A stretch of 64,000 nt of DNA from NCBI GenBank assembly GCA_916610825.1, contig OU744449.1, positions 7,274,243 to 7,338,242 of the forward strand, in the 5' to 3' direction. Under the pieces are notes generated by a model. The model ran no database searches. It saw only the letters and a list, made by a program, of their open reading frames with translations, and was not told the origin of the DNA. The translations under genes and the position numbers were made by a program. Positions 1 through 12,096 of the stretch are shown one piece after another (the first letter of the stretch is position 1; every line of letters starts with the position of its first letter). The DNA comes from Haliclystus octoradiatus. Its lineage: Eukaryota; Cnidaria; Staurozoa; Stauromedusae; Haliclystidae.

Positions 1-1100
1 GACTTTGGAAACAATGGTATTCATTTTTTATCTACACTGTAGCTGACTCATCATTTACTCGCAAGAAAAATTAGAACCTGAACAGTTACCGTCTACATTA
101 CTTAATTTACAGCCCATCTGGCTGGCTAAAGAAAAATGCCAATACTGTATAACCTTTATATATGGAATGCAGACAGCTCTATCAGTACACGTGTTGTCGA
201 AAGTGTATAGGTATAGACGAGACGAGAGTTATTATACCTTGCAAGGAATATATTAGGTACTTAAAAACGGAAGCAGTTAGAGATAATAAGAGATAACAAA
301 GGAAAAAACATTACCGTTAACAATGCACAGGACAATTTTTTTCCAGAATAAGTGCAGCATCCATTTAATCTCTCTCTTTAACTCTTATCGAGCTTTTCAA
401 GCTATCAAACACTGCAAGAATGTGGTCTAATTCCACAATGACCAATGACATTCACATAATGTAGACGGATCACAATTCATTTCATAAGTGGAATGTTTCT
501 TCGTTACGCATTGCTTTCTTGTCTCGTATAATCAAAATTTCCTAATTCTTAGCAAATAGTAAATAGCGAAAAAATTCACCATAACCCTAATTATATAACA
601 TCGGCCTAATGATCGAGTGTCATCAAAACTGCGAATGCTGGTAACGGCCGAGGAATGTCGATACATGTTACAAAGAAACCATCGGCTTTAGCTTCAGCTC
701 AAACAAGAACATAATTGTGGTCGTTTGGTTGCGGGGGTTCGTCATTATAGTGTTTGGATGACTTGGTTCGAGTCATTCAAGTCAAAATAAGTCAATCAAA
801 CCCGTTTGGTAAATCGCTGAAGCATTATCAATTATTCTGACCGCCATAACAGGGAAATTTCAACATGTCTAGTGATGTCCTGGCAATTGAACGAAGTCAC
901 CAATGTTTGTACAATGCAAACGGTTTTGTTGACGAGACAGAGTTGGCATTTACTCTTATCTCTTTGCAGTAGGTTTCATCAGTCTTTTCCTGTTGAAAAT
1001 ATGGTTATTTTCGATTTGAAACTTATTGAATCTGAGAATGAGTTTCGGTTTGGGTCCAACGTTTAATCCATCAAAAGCCCAATGTATTGTAATCACTAAC
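1..1100. other. Left flank without a recognised gene
   Basis: No open frame here resembles a known family. The only frame above 60 codons (about 872-1066) does not begin with ATG and has no domain signature. The stretch is AT-rich and may hold diverged repeats. Confidence 0.5.
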
Positions 1101-1129
1101 AACCTTTAAATATGCGGCGGGAAAAGCCA

Positions 1130-1790
1130 AGACTTTATTGAATCAGATTGCGGTTTTAAGGTTTGGCTTGATTCACCTGATTGCAAGCATTTTGCGAATT
1201 AAACAGTCAAACTTATCGTAACGCTTTTTAAGAACTTTAAAATTGTCTTCAGTAACGAATTTTCCTTGTTGTTGATTTACATGTGCGTAAACAGTAGACT
1301 CTTTTATCTTGTGCTCATCAATGCGTTGATGCAAGTGTTGGCAGGTATATCCGACATAATTCACTTCACACGAATCATACTGGAAACTGTATACAACACA
1401 TTGGCGACACAAGAGAGCCGGTTTTTCTTCATACACATGTAAACAATTCTTTATTTTCCTACTTTTAAATACTGGCCTAATATTTTTTAGATTTTTGAAC
1501 TATAATCAGGTAAGTGACGATTTAAGGCATTTGCAGAAGCTTGATCCTTGTAATGGTAGCACTAAGGGTAGCGCAATATTCATTCAGGGTTCTTGCTTGC
1601 AATAGGTAGATCAGGCCCATACTCAGTCCGACTCTTTATTATTCTGGAAATTTAAAATTGATTATTGACAAGGGGTATTTTAAACTTAAGAATGTTTTAC
1701 TTAATCTTAATCTGATAGAAGATATCCAATTTATTGATAAACGGGATTCACAATTTAACATTGTTTGCCCTAAAAGGTTTTTATATTTTT
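1130..1790 (-). mobile_element. Penelope-like element 3' fragment with GIY-YIG endonuclease
   Basis: The minus frame at 1173-1436 encodes about 87 residues reading QCVVYSFQYDS, then NYVGYTCQHLHQRIDEHK, then FKVLKKRYDKFDCLIRKMLAIR. This is the GIY-YIG endonuclease domain carried at the C-terminus of Penelope-like retroelements, which cuts DNA for integration; the YIG motif reads YVG. The DNA to the right (to about 1790) encodes decayed pieces of the preceding region and aligns with a second copy at 20090-20710. The reverse transcriptase core is absent, so this is a 5'-truncated dead copy. Family identity is firm; the outer limits are approximate. Confidence 0.75.
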
Positions 1791-2331
1791 CGTCCACGTG
1801 GCTCTGGAAGTGTAGCAGTAAGCCGCTGTCAGTCTTTTTTATTATACCGTTTTCCTTTTAAATTAATACATTTGAAAACGGTAATGTTTTATTTTGTTGA
1901 ATTCCATTGTAAATAGTAAATCATATGGTTTTTCTAAAAATTGCTCCGCATTATTGCTGATGGCATTAATGCATTGTGTTGTCCACATACCACTTCTATT
2001 TGTCCACAGACCACTGGTATTGTGATGATAGATGGCTCTGGTGTCAGCCAATCACATGCTGCCAATTTAAAATCCAAAAACGTGCTATAAAATGTCCACT
2101 TCTTATTTTCGTGTTTCTTTCAAACAGATAGGGGCAAAATTGTTGGGGAACTACTTTGAAAACGTCGACTAAAAAGTTATCTACGGTTCTCTTCAGATTT
2201 TTTCCTCATCATCTATGGTAGCGATGTTCTTGATTTAGGAGATGAACTATCTAAGATACATGTAAGATACATCTTAACCTATATAATTACAATGAAACAT
2301 TTGTTATTCTATTTCTATATATATTGGTATT

Positions 2332-3309
2332 TTATTGTTTAAATGCATATCTTTCAATTCCAATTGAAATTGATGCCAAAATTATGATAATACCACCAAC
2401 AAATGTTGTACCCGATGGAAGCAAATGGAAAAATGTTATTTGCAATAGAAAACTATAAACAACATCCAGATTTCTAATTAAAGCAAGGGATGTCGCATTT
2501 TCAAATTGCAGTCCTTCAGCAAATAAAATATCTCCACAGTATTCCACAAACACAAACCAAATTATGTAAATCCATACTTGTAATGGTAAATTAAATACAA
2601 AGTCAACTTGTAGTATAATTGCAAGTATAGATGATACTATAACACCCATGAGACCAGGATAGAATATATTCAACTGTAAATGACACACCTGACCCAACAT
2701 TTTACTCGATACAAAATACAATGATGAAGCTACAGAAGATAAAATACCAAGACATGTTCCAATCAAAACATCAGTATTTGTTTCATTGACAAGGGAATGA
2801 GGAATAGTTTCATTACTGCCTATTGGCTGTACACTTGATATTACACCAAATATAAAAGTTGGTTTTGCTATACGGATCACTCCAGCACAACTAAGAAAAC
2901 CAGAAATCATTTCCCACATTGATATACGATGTTTGAATGCAATGTAGCTAAGTATGAAGGTTATGACTGGCCTTGTCTGTGTTAAAACAGTAAAATCAAC
3001 TAATGTAATATATTGAAGAGCACCATAAGATGTAGCCTCCCCTAATGCATAACATAAACCCATCGTCAATAACTTTGTTAGATTTTTGGCTTCTTCATAC
3101 GGGTGAATTCTATTTGTAGCTAATACACACGATGATATGACAAGTAGAATTACAGAGCGCATAAACAAAAGCTGAGTGACTGAGATTTCGCCATGTGTGA
3201 TTGCGTTAAGTTTTTGCGATAGAAAAAAATGTATGGAATAACATAAACCACTAATGGTAGCAACAGTTAAACCAATGATTCTATATCCAGAGTCTTTATA
3301 AAGTATCAT
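2332..3309 (-). CDS. SLC35G-like EamA-family membrane transporter
   Basis: An uninterrupted 325-residue frame starts at a true ATG (3307-3309). The protein is almost entirely hydrophobic, with about ten predicted membrane helices in two EamA/DMT repeats, as in drug/metabolite transporters. The first half contains a GEISVTQLLFMRS segment, an ATSYGALQYITLVDFTVLTQTRPV segment split here as ATSYGALQYITLVDF and TVLTQTRPV, and FILSYIAFKHRIS. These positions match the SLC35G (TMEM20-like) group. The length is slightly below human SLC35G1 (365 residues, from memory). Known members are multipass membrane proteins with poorly defined substrates, so no substrate is assigned. The gene is intronless, unlike the other host genes here, which could mean an old retrocopy that stayed open. 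It stands alone, divergent from the plus-strand TSP1 gene 2.5 kb away. Confidence 0.8.
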   Translation of the reverse strand: MILYKDSGYRIIGLTVATISGLCYSIHFFLSQKLNAITHGEISVTQLLFMRSVILLVISSCVLATNRIHPYEEAKNLTKLLTMGLCYALGEATSYGALQYITLVDFTVLTQTRPVITFILSYIAFKHRISMWEMISGFLSCAGVIRIAKPTFIFGVISSVQPIGSNETIPHSLVNETNTDVLIGTCLGILSSVASSLYFVSSKMLGQVCHLQLNIFYPGLMGVIVSSILAIILQVDFVFNLPLQVWIYIIWFVFVEYCGDILFAEGLQFENATSLALIRNLDVVYSFLLQITFFHLLPSGTTFVGGIIIILASISIGIERYAFKQ

Positions 3310-3770
3310 ATTTTATGCAATAACAACTTGAATATGAGCTGTTAAGAGAAGTTGTATTTTCGAGAACAAGTGTTCTTCGATATTCTATACCTTTAACCCA
3401 AAGGGATCTAATTAACCCTGGGCCTACCTAAGCATGGAGTTATACTGTTTATAATAATAGCACCCAAACCGGCTCGGTAAACAAACACAATAATCTGTTC
3501 CTCCGCGGTGTACAAAATTCACTGAAATTTCTTCAACGCAAAAGAAAGAGAACAAAGGCAGCGTAGTATAGTTGCTGTGGCTGTTTTAGTGCTACGCAGA
3601 TTTGTATTCTTTAATTGCAATATATGAGCAGCTTATCGCATTTTTAGCTGTTAAAATAAATATTTCAATGAAAAATCAATAACTCAACAAAAATAGATCT
3701 TAGCCTAATTGAAGGCCTATATATAATACAGCTATAATAAAAAATCTTTTTGACTGAAAGGTAGCTTGCG
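3310..3770. other. Upstream flank of the SLC35G-like gene
   Basis: This AT-rich non-coding stretch should include the promoter of the minus-strand transporter. I see no convincing TATA box or initiator that can be fixed by eye. Confidence 0.4.
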
Positions 3771-4045
3771 TCATCACAGACCGCAATTCATTCACAAATG
3801 AATAGGTGAAACAAATCAGTGTGAAGCGGCAAAGGGGTCAAAAATGCGTCGCAGTGTGTTATGGTTGTCAAGTATTGTTACTAATATCCGCTTATTTGCA
3901 TGGCAATTCATTATTCACCGCATATGCATTATTCTCAGACGAGTTATTATTATGTCACAACAGTTGTTCTGCACAGACGCGTGTAGTTGTTCGGCAAACA
4001 ATTGTAATGTCACAACAGTTTGTATTACGTCACAATCTGTGTTTT
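3770..4045 (+). repeat. Dispersed repeat A, copy 1
   Basis: This stretch aligns with DNA that is split by the gypsy element at 22912-27174. Shared words include GGCAAAGGGGTCAAAAATGC, GTATTGTTACTAATATCCGC, TTATTCTCAGACGAGTTATT and GTCACAACAGTTGTTCTGCA. The other copy is on the minus strand, 27175-27490 continuing at 22545-22911. Short open frames inside it on both strands have no protein signature. Confidence 0.7.
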
Positions 4046-4414
4046 GATCAGAAGACCGGTGCATAGCTGGGACACAGTCTGCAGTGGCCACAGTAGGCTC
4101 GCCATAGTCTCTCTTTTGAAATACCTGATATCAGAAAAATGAGCGGAAAAACTACATTAGTCCGGAAGAAGTGATAAATTTGAACAGTAAACACATAAAA
4201 CAAATACATCCAAATGAGGGACTGTGAGTATGCAGATGGCATGCTAGAGCCTACTGACATATTAGCGCCTATTTGTTGATTTGGCTGGTTCTGATTTGCG
4301 GGGATAGGGCTCAGTTTTGTTGTATGTTGAAATTACCGTTATTGTACCCCATACCTCTACCTCCGTTGTATGGTGTGTTATACATATTTCTTTAATTTTA
4401 CTTTTACGCTCTTC

Positions 4415-4494
4415 TTAGATTTGGATATGTTTTCTTTCATCTTTGTTTGAAATTACATGCTTATTGGTCAATAAAGGAGGATTCATTTGTTGTG

Positions 4495-4582
<88 letters not shown>

Positions 4583-5340
4583 TTTGTTTTCGATACCGTC
4601 ATTATCGCAATGGGGACATAGCCGGTCCTCGTAGGGGATGTTAGAATATCGTCCGGTCTGTACTCCGAGCTTATGAGCACTGATTCTGATCTGGGTTATT
4701 GCTATCCTAGACTTTTTGTGTGGAAGTAGCAAATAATTTTCAAATTCAAATTTACGTTTGATTGTTTTGTAGAAATTCAATTGGTTCGATTGGCCTGGAG
4801 TGTTAGTGTTTAGATTAGATTGCTCCGAAAGTTGATTTTGTATCGTGTTATTTAACTGATCTTTTTTAGAGTTGATTAGTTCTATTTGATCAGATTTTTG
4901 ATTTGTTTCTTTAGAGATCAAAAGTTGTAAATTGATTCCTACTTCGGACTTAATGATTTGTAACTTAATTTACCCAGCCATGAAGTTGGTGAACTGTTGA
5001 TGATTTGTTCACCAAATGCCTTGTACAATAAACTACATTTTTTGGAATTAATCATTCTAACAAGGAATTTGATCATATTAATTTTTACATTGATCTGTAG
5101 AGGGATGATCCCCAATTTCGCTCTAACAGCTATCTTACTGGAATTCAATCTAACATTTAACATTTTACGCATAATATCACGTTGTATAGTTTCTATTTGG
5201 TTATTTTCAATGTAAGTAACAGAATCACCCCCAAACAGCACTAGCATAGAGAAGTAAAGGGTTTTATCATGGTAGTGAACATTGTTATTGAACATAGTAA
5301 ACATTGATGATGATGATGATGTTGCAGGTATATAAATCAT
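4415..5340 (-). mobile_element. Non-LTR retrotransposon C-terminal fragment
   Basis: Minus-strand frames encode the tail that follows reverse transcriptase in many LINEs. At 4939-5340 the protein reads VLFGGDSVTYIENNQIETIQ, then DIMRKMLNVRLNSSKIAVRA and LGIIPLQINVKINMIKFLVRM. In another frame at 4415-4921 it reads SRIAITQIRISAHKLGVQTG then YEDRLCPHCDNDGIE, the zinc-knuckle-like end of these proteins. The two parts are out of frame with each other, and a GAT/ATC microsatellite lies inside the second. This is a decayed 5'-truncated copy, unrelated in sequence to the LINE at 38-39.4 kb. Confidence 0.7.
4498..4582. repeat. (GAT)n microsatellite
   Basis: About 28 uninterrupted GAT units. It produces artificial poly-Asp, poly-His and poly-Ile frames that should not be annotated as proteins. 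A shorter run of the same unit lies at about 5304-5326. Confidence 0.95.
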
Positions 5341-5777
5341 TCAGCTATTATAAACACTCTTTGCGTATTGACATTTTGTTTTGCAAGAGTTTGAATAGGA
5401 AGCTATTGAACTTGGTATCGAATACTATTGAGAACACCTGTGGGAAAAATGATGAGAAATCTATATTATTCCAAAAAAAATCTTCATTGCTCACCTTACA
5501 TATCTCATGTAAATATGAAAATTCCTTAATTGTCTTTTTTCAATTAATTAAATAGCTGCAGGCGGTAAAAAGAAGTCGCAATCATGTTATATGGTGTAAT
5601 GTAAACAAATCAAATAAACAAACTACAACAAAATTTGATATAAATTTAAAATGAACATCAATTTTCTTGCATATATTATCACACCGTCGTAAATACAGAA
5701 CAGTAACAACTACTGAGTTATTTAATTAATAAGCTAATTATTTGAGATATTCAGTTGAGTTAATTATCTTCTGCATA

Positions 5778-8700
5778 ATGAAATCATTACAAACTTTGGC
5801 TACGCTAGCAGTTTGTATCGTAATAGTCAAAGGTAAGTTAGTACGGTTATCATCCGGGGTTATCATAAAACTCAACATATATATATATATTTACTTGCAA
5901 TGTTATCATACATATCATATTATACCTATAAGTATACAGTAATAAATAAACGCAAACATCAGACATTCATGTTTGCTACTATTAAATCAAATTAGATTGA
6001 ATTGCCTCTGATGATCGCCTCGGCATGGAACTATACAGTGGCAAATATGAATGTCTGATTCTTGCGTTTATTTATTATTGAAAAGCTCTGAAATTATGAC
6101 ATCGAGCAATATTAAAACAGCAAAGACTACATGTAAGTACTAAGTATACAGTATAGATATAATATGAAATGCATAATACAGTAAAACTTGCTTAATATTC
6201 CCCCTCTGGTGGTACGAATGAAAAATGGGATATTTAATTGAGGTGGGATTATGAGAGTTTGTATGGAGAATTGAAAATAGAATCCGTTTCATGTGGGGAA
6301 ATTAGGCAGTTGAACATTATTATTATATTCTAGTAGTAGCAATTAAGTGTTACTATCTAAGATCTTATGTATCTTTCTCGATCCTTTCCGATTCTAAATT
6401 ACATTTATACATTTATGGGCATTAATGACATCATTAGTCTTATAATACATGTGAAGGCTGATATTTATTGATGAATTTTGGATTGGTTAAAGAGCTAGTC
6501 TTTGATGATTAAAATCATTCAATCTTTAAGTGGCTTCATATTCTAACAAAGCAATAAATAAACATTTTTGAGTCGTACAGCAATTATTTGATCGTTTATT
6601 TAATTACATACAACAACGCTCAACAGCAAAGGAGCAAGGGATTGATGCCAAATCGCATCATCCTCCCAGACGTTAATATAATCATCTATAAACTTGTTTC
6701 CGTATTTTAGCTGATTTCACAAACTGGTCCCAATTTGGTCCTTGTTCAAAGTCGTGTGATGGTGGTAAACAACAGAAAACAAGACAATGCATTCAACAGA
6801 AAAGTAACGTCGCGAGTAATGCAAGTGTTACATTCAATTGTAACGGAAGCGTTGTGGAGTACAGAAAATGTAATGACCATATATGCCCAGGTAACGACAA
6901 ACGTTATTTACTCTGAAACAAACAGGACGAGTGTCCTATTTGTTAGTTATAAAATCGTCCAATATCAACGACAAAGCAAGAATGTTCTATTGGATAACAT
7001 GCTGTAAAACAGAAAACCTTCAAATTCAATTTAACAACAGGCAACAGCATAACCCACATCATAACAACATAAGTGTAACTCTCGGAGTAACTGCTTATCA
7101 GAATGACTTTCTCATAATATTGCGTTGTTCAATGTTTCTGTTCGTAGTTCTACATCAGTCTTGCTTTAGTTGAAATCGACGAAACTAAACTTAAGTGATA
7201 TTCGAAACAATACTTGGAATATTCACCTAGAGCGACTCGTAATTAGATATTCCATATCGACTATTCGAGGAGAGAGAACTCGATATAGGGGATAAACAAT
7301 AACTCATGTTGCTTGATATCTTATATACGCAGTGATAGCATGATCGAGGATATTGCAGTCGAGAAAGGGCGTTTACTCATACCTTGCGTCATAGCTTGGT
7401 CTGTGATGCAGGCTAGGTACCCGAGATGTTCTCCTATCTGACTTGATCAAAGCAGGCTTTAATTCAATTGATTTTCAATTTACATATCATATACTAATGT
7501 ATTATTTTTTTCACTTCATTTCATTTATTTTGTCAAAATTGACAGGAAAAACAATGGAGAGTCACATAATATGATCTCTCACTAACATGTAGCCTAGTTA
7601 CAACTAATGTTAATAAAAATGAATATAAATTTAAGTATGCAAAATGATTGTTTGTTTTACATGATGCATTATGTATATATATGACGAACTTGATCATCAA
7701 TAATTACTAAATGCGATAAATTACGAAAATAAAATGCAAAAAGATGCGAGGCTTGTCGCATCAAGACCCCTTTCAAATTCAAAAGCAGAAAAACTAATTG
7801 AGGTTACAAGTTTATCTGATAGAGAATTCCACCAAGGTATTACTCTACAACAAAACTGGTACCGAACACAGTCAGTTTTAGCAATAAATATTGATTTTAA
7901 TGTTAATAAATGTTACCTCAAGGAATACTTTGATGATTCAATTTTAAACAATAGATCAAATAAAACATCCGCAATACCATGTACAATTTTGTAAATAAGG
8001 GAAAGATCAGCTTTAATACGTCGAACTTCATTATGCAATTGTATTGGATATTGAATTATGTTAATAGCAGATTCAATGGTCTCTTTATGATGTAGCCTCT
8101 CTGGAGTCAGTATATAAGTGATTGTTATCCACCTTGCAAGTCATTCCCTTTGTTTTTCACAAGAAGTCAATATATTTCTATTATCAATGGACAATAGAAC
8201 AAACAAGTTCGACGATTAGGATTGTCAAAAAATAAGGCAACATTAAACGCTGAATTACATTATAGAATTATTAATAGAACAGTTTTATACATCTTTTACA
8301 AAGTGCTACATTGTGTTCATGAGTAATAATTCATTGTTTTTTTTCTATAGTAAATGGGAAATTTCTAGATTGGACTGGATTTGGTCCTTGTTCAAGAACT
8401 TGTGGAAAAGGAGTTCAAAAACGAATAAGAGTTTGTACATCCCCTGATAGATATGGATTACCATGCGAAGGATTAAAATCACAGGCTAGAGTTTGTAATA
8501 TCAAGCATTGCCCTAGTAAGTATATCAATGAATCGATTTCAAAGACAAAATCATACGTTGAGTAAATCTATCTCACCTGCCCGAATATAAGTTATCTATA
8601 ATATCATTAATCGGTCAATGTATCTATATATCATTGCTGGATGATATATACTGCCGGTCACTCAGTGTAACGAAGATCTCCCACTAAATAATAATTGTAT

Positions 8701-9417
8701 GAAATTGTATAATAGACAAGGAGAGCTCAAAATGGCGAAGTCAATCTGATATATATTACTATTAAACACTAATTTTTATATGAATTTAAAACAGGTGACC
8801 TTTAATAAAACTTTGTTTTTAAAATTATTTATTTATTCATTAAAACTTTATTTATAGCAAACAAACGATTAGAATGCGTGCAGAGGTGGTAGACTTTTTC
8901 TTCGTATAGTCTGTCTGCGTATGAGTTCAGAATAACGCGTATATACTAAGTGTTTGTACATAATTCATATTAGATAAAATTAATCCCTCACAACGTTTAC
9001 AAATGTGGGGCTTCTTGATATCAGAATAAAGGCAAGATCAGCAGATTTAGCATCCTTTGTATTAATACACTGTAAAAATTGTATTCTGTGAACGTATCAC
9101 AGGTTAATTAGTTTTCTTTTTATATAGCAGCACCAAGGCTTGTTCGTTGGTGTGAACATCGAGCAGGTGGGAGAATACGATGCCCTGCTGGACTGACTTT
9201 GAACATCTCATATGCTAATTATGGGCGAACATCTAGATCACATTGCCGTTTTACAAATTGGAACCATGCCTCTTGTATATCAAGAATTTCAATGCCTCGT
9301 GTTAAAGGTTTATGTCAAGGAAAGCGTTCATGTGATTTGGTTGCAAAGAATACCATCTTTGGTGATCCCTGTGTGGGAATAGTCAAATATCTAGAAGTGA
9401 AATACAACTGTGAATAG
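5778..9417 (+). CDS. Secreted protein: two TSP1 repeats plus SUEL-type lectin domain
   Basis: Four exons join in phase: 5778-5832, 6711-6890, 8351-8515 and 9128-9417, giving 229 residues. Exon 1 encodes a signal peptide (MKSLQTLATLAVCIVIVKG). Exon 2 is a thrombospondin type-1 repeat (WSQFGPCSKSCDGGKQQ, six cysteines, ending CNDHICP). Exon 3 is a second one (WTGFGPCSRTCGKGVQKR, ending CNIKHCP). Exon 4 is a galactose/rhamnose-binding SUEL-type lectin domain from about residue 137 to the end, with the characteristic YGR, DPC and KYL motifs and eight or so cysteines. TSP1 repeats bind matrix and glycosaminoglycan partners, and SUEL domains bind galactose or rhamnose. An extracellular carbohydrate-binding, adhesive or defence role is therefore inferred. 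All introns are phase 1, the usual arrangement for shuffled extracellular modules. The last acceptor is TATAGCAG, a NAGNAG site that may add or drop one codon. Confidence 0.88.
5940..6077. mobile_element. MITE with 36-bp terminal inverted repeats
   Basis: The left end reads AATAAATAAACGCAAACATC and continues to GACATTCATGTTTGC. The right end is its inverted complement (AATAAATAAACGCAAGAATC when reversed). The element is about 138 bp with no coding capacity and lies in intron 1 of the TSP1/SUEL gene. Confidence 0.75.
7510..8110 (-). mobile_element. LINE 3' end fragment (CR1-like) in intron 2
   Basis: Minus-strand translation shows LHNEVRRIKADLSLIYKIVH, then GIADVLFDLLFKIESSKY, and after a break VRYQFCCRVIPWWNSLSDKL. 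These match the C-terminus of the better copy at 38118-38486 (EIRRIKFDLCMVYKIINNL and FFYRIIPLWNQLPDEVV). The 3' side ends in an ATTTC/GAAAT-rich tail around 7510-7530, as the other copy does near 38000. The fragment is degenerate, with stops and shifts. Confidence 0.75.
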
Positions 9418-9477
9418 ATGTGATGAAATGTTCAATTAATGTATCATTCAATTTCTTATCAAAGAAGAAAATTAAAT

Positions 9478-9483
9478 AATAAA
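9478..9483 (+). terminator. Polyadenylation signal of the TSP1/SUEL gene
   Basis: An AATAAA hexamer lies 61 bases after the TAG stop of the lectin exon, a normal distance for a short 3' UTR. Confidence 0.6.
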
Positions 9484-9499
9484 ATACCACAAGTATTAA

Positions 9500-11080
9500 A
9501 GACACTGCTACTACTTATATATTTAATCAAGTCCTGTTCTCTAAATGTCGTATAGTTGTGTTTGCTATAACGACATTAAAGGGACTATGCAGACCGGCAG
9601 CCCTTATGGATTTTTTTGGGTGCAAATTTTATTGTACGTCACTGCATCGACATCGCATTTTGGTCGGCTGGATTGAAAGCTGCGAGGTCGAGGATAGCAA
9701 AACAAACAGAAATGGCCTAAAGATTTATTCCTATTTCATAATTAATTTCGATTTTGCTAGAAAACTCTGAAGGACAGGAGTCAATAACGATAATACACAG
9801 ATTGCATTAAATAAGGGCCTACCTCATTTTATGGTTGTGCAGGCTATACTATAACTCTAAAGTCAGAAAAAATACGACAATAAAACGAGTCAGTTTTTAC
9901 ATTGAAAACAGAAATTGAGGTTTTATATAATTGAATCTAAACGCCTTGTTTTGAAAGAACGAGTACATGTATAACCCAGACTACTTGTCGACTAAACATG
10001 ATCTTGAACCGGTACCGGTACTGAATCTAAACCTCCCTCTTGATACCCAGTGAACGCAACGAAGGCTGATCAGCTTACACATAGACAACAATAGATGTAG
10101 ATTCTAGCGATTCTAGAGATTCTATTATTTTAGAAATTAGACAACGATTTTGGGTAATTAATTTAAACTCCCCTGTAAAGCACCACGCACATCGTTGCTT
10201 AAAGTTCAGAAAATTTGATGCCGAACGTATATGACACAATACATGCCCACATTACTGGGTTTCCGAGTTCAATGTTCTAGAGCGTTTGATAAAGCAGGGG
10301 TTGACTTCTTTGGCCCTGTAATTGTCAATTGATAAGGCGGCTGGTCTGACACGTGTTTCATGCCAAGGAACTCATCAGAGACCTTTCTGATGTTGTAGCT
10401 GGTCAGGTATCGCTACACCTTCAACCTTCAATAGCTACAGCCAACGCCTATGCAGTGGATTGTATATCATAATGTATTTCCTTTGTTAACTGTAATTCCG
10501 TTTGTAATCACGTATACCTTGTACTGTAAACCACTGTATGTAATATATCAAGTCTCTTCACGTCTGCCCTTCGTGGCGACAGCACCTACATTAGCAAAGC
10601 TGGTCCACCTTCATAGAGTCTCTGTTTATCAACGTTCATATTAACCCTTATTCATCCTCTCCCTGTTGGTGGCCAGCTACAATAGAAAATGTAAAAAACT
10701 AGCTTGAATCATTTTCAAAGTTTATATCTCCATCGTTTGTTCTTTCATATTGTCAAATTTTAATTATATATTGACGGAGAAATGGAATTTTCAATAAGAG
10801 CAATGTTGTATTTTGGGGAACTGATATTGCATTTCAAGTATTTCTTTGATTTTGATTATTTAAATCAAGGTTCAAACAGACAAAAGTGCTTACTATTTTC
10901 CAACGATGGCGATCGCTCCGTCAAAACATGATGTTTTCTTCTTTTATTTTGAATTACACGCCCACAAAAGACTTTCATAATGTTTAATGAGATGAAGAAG
11001 AGTTGTATTAATTAGAATTTCCAGCTTGATTAAGAGTTTTCGAAAACATTTTATGAGCAAGAAAGTTGTGCTAGCTATAA
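9500..11080. other. Intergenic DNA without a recognised gene
   Basis: No coding signal is convincing. A short open run around 10290-10332 reads KAGVDFFGPVIVN before a stop, which recalls the integrase of BEL/Pao elements but is too short to claim. The rest is AT-rich. Confidence 0.4.
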
Positions 11081-11084
11081 TACA

Positions 11085-11227
11085 AAGCAATTGGCGCACA
11101 GTTTCCTATGAGCTATTGATATTTGGCGCAATCGAGTCACTTCAGAAGAAACTCGAAGGTGAAAATCACTCGTCACGGTGGCTCATGCTCTTAGGAATAG
11201 CTCTAGGAAACTGTGCACCAATTGCTT
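11085..11227. mobile_element. MITE with about 32-bp terminal inverted repeats
   Basis: Both ends read AAGCAATTGGYGCACAGTTT going inward, and the inverted match continues through CCTA(T)GAGCTATT. The 143-bp element contains a hairpin motif that also occurs near 30430 and 51625. Confidence 0.75.
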
Positions 11228-12096
11228 AACAGTTCACACATCGCTCGATTATATCTACTGGTAGTTAATAAAATGTAATAAATAAGCTTACAACAGTGAT
11301 GTAATCATTTTGATAATCATGTGACATAGCCTTTGTCTCTTTCATCAATTTTACAACAACAATGATTTGGTTTCTAATCTAATGGTTCATTGATTTTTAA
11401 TAAAATTAAAACTCATTGCATTAGCAAAAAAAAAATGGCTCAATCGTGTGATAGCCGGAAATATAGTCATACGTGATATGATAACATAATGATGCTATCT
11501 TTGCTGTTTAGATCGGGCCGTTTCATAAATCCACTACGTTTTTTTCAATAGATAATTTTGAACTTTCATTTTTGTTGAGTTTTATTTCGTTTTATAATAT
11601 GCATTTGTCAATAATGATCATGCATAAAAAAGAGCACTGATTTTGTTAATCGGAGCTGTGCAAACAACATGGCGATCGATAAATGTAAATATTAATCAAG
11701 ATGGAATGGGAAAAATCAATTTCAATTTACATAGATCTAATTCTATCTATATATTTAGGCAACGAAACAACACAGTAGCTATGATTAATACACATATTGA
11801 ATTTCTCAATGTTTGCGAATGGATATACTCACCGCAATTTATATTTAACTTTCCCAATATCAATTATGCCGATTATGTATAAAATTTATGCTGTGAATTA
11901 AATCTACGATAATAGCCTAGAATACAAATTTACCAAATTGCCCCTGTACCAGCAATATAATGTATATATACTGCCAAGAATAAGTTATGACGAGCGTTAT
12001 AGTAGCCCTCTCTCATAATGTTTCCAAAATAATGTCCCATGTCTCATGCAAATTAAGAATATTGTATACAAGACAAATGAAATAGTTTGAAAGTAA

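Noticed and set aside
4415..4921. Poly-His, poly-Asp and poly-Ile frames at the GAT repeat
   Set aside because: They are translations of a trinucleotide microsatellite; only the flanking LINE residues are meaningful.
10282..10332. Trace of a BEL/Pao integrase (AGVDFFGPV)
   Set aside because: It is only about 13 residues before a stop and no other element part was found nearby.
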